Source: Proteinivorax hydrogeniformans (GTDB lineage Bacteria; Bacillota; Proteinivoracia; Proteinivoracales; Proteinivoracaceae). Taken from it: DNA of 64,000 nt. The stretch spans positions 558,001 to 622,000 of the forward strand of contig NZ_CP159485.1 of the NCBI RefSeq assembly GCF_040515995.1, written 5' to 3'. Below are positions 62,325-64,000 of the stretch, piece after piece; the stretch's first letter is position 1, and each line of letters opens with the position of its first letter. Below the pieces are notes generated by a model that was not told the DNA's origin, made no database searches, and saw nothing but the letters and a program-made list of their open reading frames with translations. A program made the position numbers and the translations under genes.

Positions 62325-62378
62325 TGTCGCTGAAACAAGCGGCGGCAAAAATATTCAACAGCTTTTAAAAAAAAGTTG

Positions 62379-62407
62379 TTGACACAAAAACGAATAAATG
62401 ATATAGT
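62379..62407 (+). promoter_or_regulatory. rRNA promoter P2
   Basis: TTGACA (62379-62384), 17-bp spacer, TATAGT (62402-62407). Just after it is a small stem GTCGCTG / CGGCGGC, and then GGTCTTTGAAAATTGAACAG, the usual Firmicute rRNA leader (antitermination region). Confidence 0.75.
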
Positions 62408-62550
62408 ATTACTTGTCGCTGAAACACGGCGGCAAACAAATTAGGTCTTTGAAAATTGAACAGCTAATGCAAAAGCCAGTAAGGTTTAAAGTTAATTTCT
62501 TTTTTATTATTTAAGTAAGTTGAGCTAAATTTTAGCTTTTCATAAACTAT

Positions 62551-64000
<1,450 letters not shown>

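Noticed and set aside
62020-62333. Open frames through the 8-bp repeat
   Set aside because: The protein would be a monotonous repeat created by the microsatellite.

Overview
The window looks like chromosome of a low-GC, endospore-forming, Gram-positive bacterium of the class Clostridia. The evidence is a spoIIP-type gene, several YheC/YheD-type (spore coat) ATP-grasp genes, the order rapZ-yvcK-whiA-HPr, cggR-gap-pgk-tpiA-gpmI-eno, a K+-dependent membrane pyrophosphatase, and a 5'-complete 16S rRNA gene of Firmicutes type. The genus cannot be fixed without a 16S search; an Anaerobranca/Proteinivorax-like lineage is only a guess. No CRISPR array, tRNA or prophage was seen.

Layout. (1) 1-5.2 kb: 3' half of uvrA, then a 2.1-kb mosaic of REP/MITE-like palindromic repeats with one small membrane gene, then uvrC. 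(2) 5.3-9.4 kb: an operon-like run of six proteins that all carry a ~30-residue SHOCT-like helix pair, two of them with LiaX/YvlB-like beta-repeat domains; a PrcB-like lipoprotein follows. (3) 9.9-19.3 kb: reverse-strand spore-type genes (ATP-grasp, possible degenerate amidase, CAP protein), a Cys-containing coat-like protein, an orphan LuxR regulator, a YvlD-like membrane protein, a CBS-type Mn pyrophosphatase behind two DnaA boxes, and a glucodextranase-type domain protein plus sugar-binding lipoprotein. (4) 19.3-20.0 kb: a compact ORF-less group IIC intron inserted just after a terminator, and an IS605-like right-end remnant. (5) 20-33.9 kb: a surface/spore glycopolymer cluster with five YheC/D ATP-grasp proteins, two small kinase-like proteins, a sugar nucleotidyltransferase, two SDR sugar enzymes, UDP-glucose dehydrogenase, a cupin, and two GT8-like transferases, one a tandem fusion. 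(6) 34-46 kb: MFS transporter, trxB-trxA, DegV, TtcA-like PP-loop protein, a polyferredoxin-like membrane protein, SpoIIP, two PHP hydrolases, ROK glucokinase, and a GCS2 ligase beside a glutathionylspermidine-synthase-like ligase. (7) 46-61.4 kb: housekeeping block rapZ, yvcK, whiA, HPr, rpmE, rpoN, HD protein, then cggR and the lower-glycolysis operon, secG and hppA. (8) 61.4-64 kb: three 212-bp-period palindromic repeats, a 12-unit 8-bp repeat, tandem rRNA promoters and most of a 16S gene.

Most notable candidates: the ATP-grasp/kinase/glycosyltransferase cluster as an undescribed spore- or cell-surface polymer pathway; the six-protein SHOCT-like operon; the GCS2 plus ATP-grasp pair as a possible unusual gamma-glutamyl thiol pathway; and two matching CsoR/CstR-like operators (TACCCC-N3-GGGGTA) in front of trxBA and the polyferredoxin gene, which suggest a shared persulfide- or metal-responsive regulon.
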